Shown piece after piece: positions 61,097 to 64,000 of a DNA stretch of 64,000 nucleotides. Source of the stretch: PCPOR2b sp965220385 (GTDB lineage Bacteria > Poribacteria > WGA-4E > PCPOR2b); the NCBI GenBank assembly GCA_965220385.1, contig OZ244825.1, positions 5,394,001 to 5,458,000 of the forward strand, given 5' to 3'. The notes beneath the pieces were generated by a model, which was not told where the DNA came from, searched no databases, and saw only the letters and a program-made list of their open reading frames with translations. The first letter of the stretch is position 1, and each line of letters begins with the position of its first letter. The position numbers and the translations under genes are program-made.

Positions 61097-62233
61097 CTAT
61101 TTGAGCCACGGACAGTATATCCGACCGTTTTTAATTGTCCGCACATGGTTCAGCTTTTGAGGTACTTCAACAGACACACGTTCGGAATCGGTCAAGGTAA
61201 ATCTTCCCTCGTCCAATCTTAAAATGGTCACATCGCCCTCCGCCCCAACTTTTAGTGTGCCTAAACTGTCTTCCAATCCCATGATTCGGGCAGTGGTTTC
61301 GGTGCTACGCCGAATCACCTCATACAAGGGCAGTCCCAACCAGAGAAATTTTGAAAGGGTTGTGACCTGGTCAAAAACTGGTCCCTCGACATTACTGTTA
61401 TACAGGTCGCTGCTGATGTTGTCGGGGAGAAATTCTTGGGCAAGTGCCTTTTCTGCAACGCGAAATGAAAAGCTGCCGGAACCGTGTCCGATGTCGAAGA
61501 TAACGCCACGCTGTTGGTCCTCCCTGAAACGGTCAATTACCTTTCCAGCCTCGTCCAAGACTCCCTCTGATTTACCATGAAAGGCGTGCGTGACCACATC
61601 GCCGGGACGAAGCATCGCTGTGATATCTTCTAACGGTGTTTCGGTGTCCTTCACATGAATCATGACGAACCCATCAATGGCTTCAGCCGCTTCTATCGTC
61701 CGCTTCAGCGCTTCGAGATCATTTTCTCCAGCGTAACCTCGTGAGAGTCGAGCTTTGATTCCCAGCACGAAGTCACGGTTTTCTCGACCTACACGGACCG
61801 CTTCCTGAACGTCAGCCCAGCGTATGTCCGTCAATTCTCCAATTCTGGGCCAAATCATGCCCATCGCTGAGATGTTCAGCAGTGCGAATAGCCGAGTGTC
61901 TGATCGCTCTAACACGTATTTGCGGAAAGCTAAGAAGTTGCTTGCACCTGCCGAACCGGTATCTAACGCCGTTGTTACCCCTTTGGCGATATTGCCGATG
62001 TCCGGCTCCATCCCGTAGGCAGTAGCTCCCCAAAACGCATGCACATGAAGGTCTATTAATCCGGGCGTGACAATTAGATCTGTTGCGTCTAAGACTTCAC
62101 GCGCCGACGTTTCTGGAATGCTTTCTTCGATCGCTGCAATTTTCCCATGAAGCAGCGCAACATCCCGGACCGCGTTAAGTTCTTGGGAGGGGTCGACAAC
62201 CCTACCGCCTTTAACCAACAGATCATAGGCCAT
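61097..62233 (-). CDS. Amidohydrolase (dihydroorotase/deacetylase-like)
   Basis: 378 aa from ATG 62233 (AGGGGAAA upstream); an earlier in-frame start adds 12 residues without support. The metal motif is VTPGLIDLHVHAFWG (HxH). The barrel contains VLGIKARLSRGYAG with the Lys that is carboxylated in this group, HVKDTETPLEDI, THAFHGKSEG and DIGHGSGSFS with the last metal Asp region. This subgroup includes deacetylases and dihydroorotase homologues whose substrates are often unknown. It is headed by a strong promoter and followed by trpC. Confidence 0.88.
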   Translation of the reverse strand: MAYDLLVKGGRVVDPSQELNAVRDVALLHGKIAAIEESIPETSAREVLDATDLIVTPGLIDLHVHAFWGATAYGMEPDIGNIAKGVTTALDTGSAGASNFLAFRKYVLERSDTRLFALLNISAMGMIWPRIGELTDIRWADVQEAVRVGRENRDFVLGIKARLSRGYAGENDLEALKRTIEAAEAIDGFVMIHVKDTETPLEDITAMLRPGDVVTHAFHGKSEGVLDEAGKVIDRFREDQQRGVIFDIGHGSGSFSFRVAEKALAQEFLPDNISSDLYNSNVEGPVFDQVTTLSKFLWLGLPLYEVIRRSTETTARIMGLEDSLGTLKVGAEGDVTILRLDEGRFTLTDSERVSVEVPQKLNHVRTIKNGRIYCPWLK

Positions 62234-62354
62234 TCTGTTTCCCCTATCAGTTGCTAAACTTTTTAGCATTCAATGTGGATTTTCTGTAAGAAGAAACTCT
62301 TTGCCGGGCTGTCCCAATCCACTTACTGCTTATCCATTGAGGTTTAAGAATTGG

Positions 62355-62383
62355 ATTATATCACGTTTTATTTTTTGGGTCAA
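62355..62383 (-). promoter_or_regulatory. Sigma-70-type promoter of the amidohydrolase-trpC-rtcB series
   Basis: On the minus strand: TTGACC (62383-62378), 17 bases, TATAAT (62360-62355). A perfect -10 box and a five-of-six -35 box about 120 bases before the amidohydrolase start. It sits in an AT-rich patch (62345-62425). Confidence 0.7.
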
Positions 62384-62391
62384 CGCGGGAT

Positions 62392-62420
62392 TTGATCCGT
62401 CTATTATGGTATAATATTAT
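62392..62420 (+). promoter_or_regulatory. Possible divergent promoter toward the Ycf48-like gene
   Basis: TTGATC (62392-62397), 17 bases, TATTAT (62415-62420). It is back to back with the minus-strand promoter. It is about 300 bases before the next plus-strand gene, with a repeat element in between, so its role is uncertain. Confidence 0.35.
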
Positions 62421-62529
62421 AATCCAAGTGACTACTGATTCTGGTAGACCGGGCTTACTCGCCCTACCCCGTTTCAATCGTCACGGGCAATCGCAGGTCG
62501 AGATTCAGGTCCCGACACTCAAATGCTAT

Positions 62530-62679
62530 TATAGTAGATCTGAGAATTAATGAGACACTCCAAACCGAACCGCATTGCCCCAGACCCGGTAGGTGCGGTT
62601 TCTAACCGCACCGCATCCCGAAGAGTCGAGACAGGGCACGAGGAGCGAAAGCGTCTATCTGTTTTTAGGATTTACTATA
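62530..62679. repeat. TATGGT-type inverted-repeat element, copy 5 (complete)
   Basis: 150 bp between TATAGTAGATCTGAGAATTA (running on to GAGACACTCC) and the complement of TATAGTAAATCCTAAAAACA (running on to GACGC). The palindrome CCGGTAGGTGCGG...CCGCACCG is at 62585-62614. The rest of the spacer 62421-62529 has a GTCGAGATTCAGGTCCCGAC repeat and no gene. Confidence 0.65.
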
Positions 62680-62718
62680 TATGAATGGACCTACTCCGTA
62701 AAGTAGGAATTACAAACA

Positions 62719-64000
62719 ATGATAACTAATATAATATCGCAGACCAGACATGCTATGGGGTTCGCGATACTGCTATCCATTTTAGCGATCAACGCCTTTG
62801 CAACAGAGAAAACTTGGACGCTTGTTCGTGAGTCACAATGGCAGGCAGGATTTTCCGATATCCATTTTGTCTCTCAACAGGAAGGATGGATCGTCGGGAC
62901 AAATGCGACAATCCTGCGTACCAACAATGGCGGAGAGACTTGGGAACAACCCAGCAAACCGCTCCCGTTCAAGATAGATTTCCACAAAGTGCGATTCCTC
63001 AATCCCGGAAACGGTTGGATTGTCGGTGAGGAGGGTGCTGTGCTGAAGACCACCGATAATGGAGAGACGTGGACGGTACTGGACACCGGCACCCGTCGGG
63101 TCTTGTCAGCAGTCTTCTTTGTGGATCCCCAACACGGTTGGGCTGGCGGGGATGGTGGGCTTATCATTCATACGACAGATGGCGGTGAAACTTGGGTCAG
63201 ACAGAATGCGCCGACGAATAATGCGATCCAAGATCTTCACTTTGCCAGTCAGAAGGTCGGTTGGGCCGCAGGACATGGCGGTACAGTTATCCATACGATG
63301 GACGGTGGACAGACTTGGAAGTATCAAAAAATCAACTCCGCAGCCGGCATTAGCTCGATCTGTATGCTTGATGGTCAAGAAGGGTGGGCCGCTGGCGGTA
63401 ACGGTGCGCTAATTCATACCACCGATGGCGGCGCAACGTGGGAAACCCAGAAAAGCAATGTCCCCAACTCCAACGGTATGCCCGAACCTATCTGGAGCAT
63501 TCATTTTATTGATGCCAACCATGGACTTGCCGCAGCCGAATTCGGCGTGATTCTGAGGACCACCGACGGCGGTGTAAACTGGACACCACTGGAACCGAGA
63601 CCTGTTCCCAGTCGTCTGAACGCTATCCAACTGGTCAGTCCGCAGGAGGCGTGGGCGGTCGGTGAATTTGCAACCCTCCTGCACAGTCAAGATGGCGGTG
63701 CGTCGTGGGAGGTCGTCTCAATCAACAGCCATTTGACGACGGTTCACTTTCTCAATGACAAAATAGGTTGGGCAGTGGGGCTGGCTGGAACGGCACTTGT
63801 CACCCGCGACGGTGGAGCAACATGGAAAAAACAGTACACCGGGAACGTTTTTGAACTATTCGGCATCGGCTTTGTTGATGCGATGCAAGGTTACATCGTC
63901 GGCAGTAACGCAACTCTGATTGAAACAGGCGACGGCGGTGGGACGTGGCAGCGCATCAGTGTGGAAGAGGAAGCGGGTCAGGTCCAACGCCTCCAATTTG
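62719..64000 (+). CDS. Ycf48/BNR-repeat protein (5' part)
   Basis: Frame open from ATG 62719 to the window end (427 codons), so the 3' end is missing. A signal peptide is clear (residues about 13-30, GFAILLSILAINAFA). The rest is a beta-propeller of Ycf48/BNR-like repeats, each about 42-48 residues with the pattern GW.xGxxGxIxxTTDGGxTW. Nine terminal DGGxTW-type motifs can be counted (for example NGGETW, DNGETW, DGGQTW, DGGASW). Ycf48 helps photosystem II assembly in cyanobacteria, but this class is widespread in heterotrophs, where its role is unknown. Likely secreted or periplasmic. AGGA lies before the start. Confidence 0.88.
   Translation, partial: MITNIISQTRHAMGFAILLSILAINAFATEKTWTLVRESQWQAGFSDIHFVSQQEGWIVGTNATILRTNNGGETWEQPSKPLPFKIDFHKVRFLNPGNGWIVGEEGAVLKTTDNGETWTVLDTGTRRVLSAVFFVDPQHGWAGGDGGLIIHTTDGGETWVRQNAPTNNAIQDLHFASQKVGWAAGHGGTVIHTMDGGQTWKYQKINSAAGISSICMLDGQEGWAAGGNGALIHTTDGGATWETQKSNVPNSNGMPEPIWSIHFIDANHGLAAAEFGVILRTTDGGVNWTPLEPRPVPSRLNAIQLVSPQEAWAVGEFATLLHSQDGGASWEVVSINSHLTTVHFLNDKIGWAVGLAGTALVTRDGGATWKKQYTGNVFELFGIGFVDAMQGYIVGSNATLIETGDGGGTWQRISVEEEAGQVQRLQF

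Noticed and set aside
1..64000. tRNA or rRNA genes
   Set aside because: No cloverleaf-like segment with a GTTCGAAT-type arm was found between genes, and no rRNA-like sequence was recognised by eye.

Overview
This 64 kb window is bacterial chromosome with densely packed genes at moderate GC. The gene mix (enolase-superfamily sugar-acid dehydratases, Gfo/Idh/MocA oxidoreductases, CocE hydrolases, an outer-membrane CBM9/DUF5916 protein, DUF4159, Ycf48-like repeats) and intergenic spacers full of short palindromes suggest a Candidatus Poribacteria-like or related uncultured lineage. That assignment is an inference; no rRNA or tRNA gene is present to anchor it.

Layout. 0-5 kb: argS, an AAA ATPase with a truncated partner, a DCC-family thiol protein and an IS200/IS605-type tnpB element. 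5-10 kb: a catabolic cluster (enolase-superfamily enzyme, CBM9-like protein, CocE hydrolase, SGNH-like protein). 10-18 kb: DUF4159 protein, pyruvate dehydrogenase E1alpha/E1beta/E2 on the minus strand, and a large unknown protein. 18-28.6 kb: amidohydrolase, HNH endonuclease, DUF5916 outer-membrane protein, alpha/beta hydrolase, two Gfo/Idh/MocA enzymes and two NAD-dependent epimerases, separated by miniature inverted-repeat elements.

28.6-40.3 kb is a DNA phosphorothioation (Dnd) island made of two convergent operons. The minus-strand operon runs dndC-dndD-dndE-GHKL ATPase-unknown protein. The plus-strand operon runs PLD/helicase restriction protein-60 aa protein-second DndD-like ATPase-small Dnd-associated protein. 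No dndB or dedicated dndA is seen; an IscS-type cysteine desulfurase next to an Mrp ATPase lies 2.7 kb away, beyond a Tat-exported sulfite-oxidase-like enzyme and a repeat-rich spacer.

45-54 kb: glycolate-oxidase-like GlcD and GlcE, NUDIX hydrolase, a PorX-like REC-PglZ protein whose phospho-acceptor Asp is replaced by Asn, and a redox operon (thioredoxin-like protein, DsbD, TPR protein). The thioredoxin-like gene has an in-frame TGA at the first Cys of its CxxC motif followed at once by a hairpin, the pattern of a selenoprotein. 54-64 kb: a minus-strand gene series (amidohydrolase, trpC, membrane protein, intein-containing rtcB, second enolase-superfamily enzyme) and the start of a Ycf48/BNR-repeat protein that runs off the window.

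The main candidates for new biology are the Dnd island with its extra GHKL-ATPase/unknown pair, the UxxC selenoprotein, the Asn-substituted PorX-like regulator, and families of miniature inverted-repeat elements that carry nested palindromes and supply stop codons or C-terminal residues to neighbouring genes.
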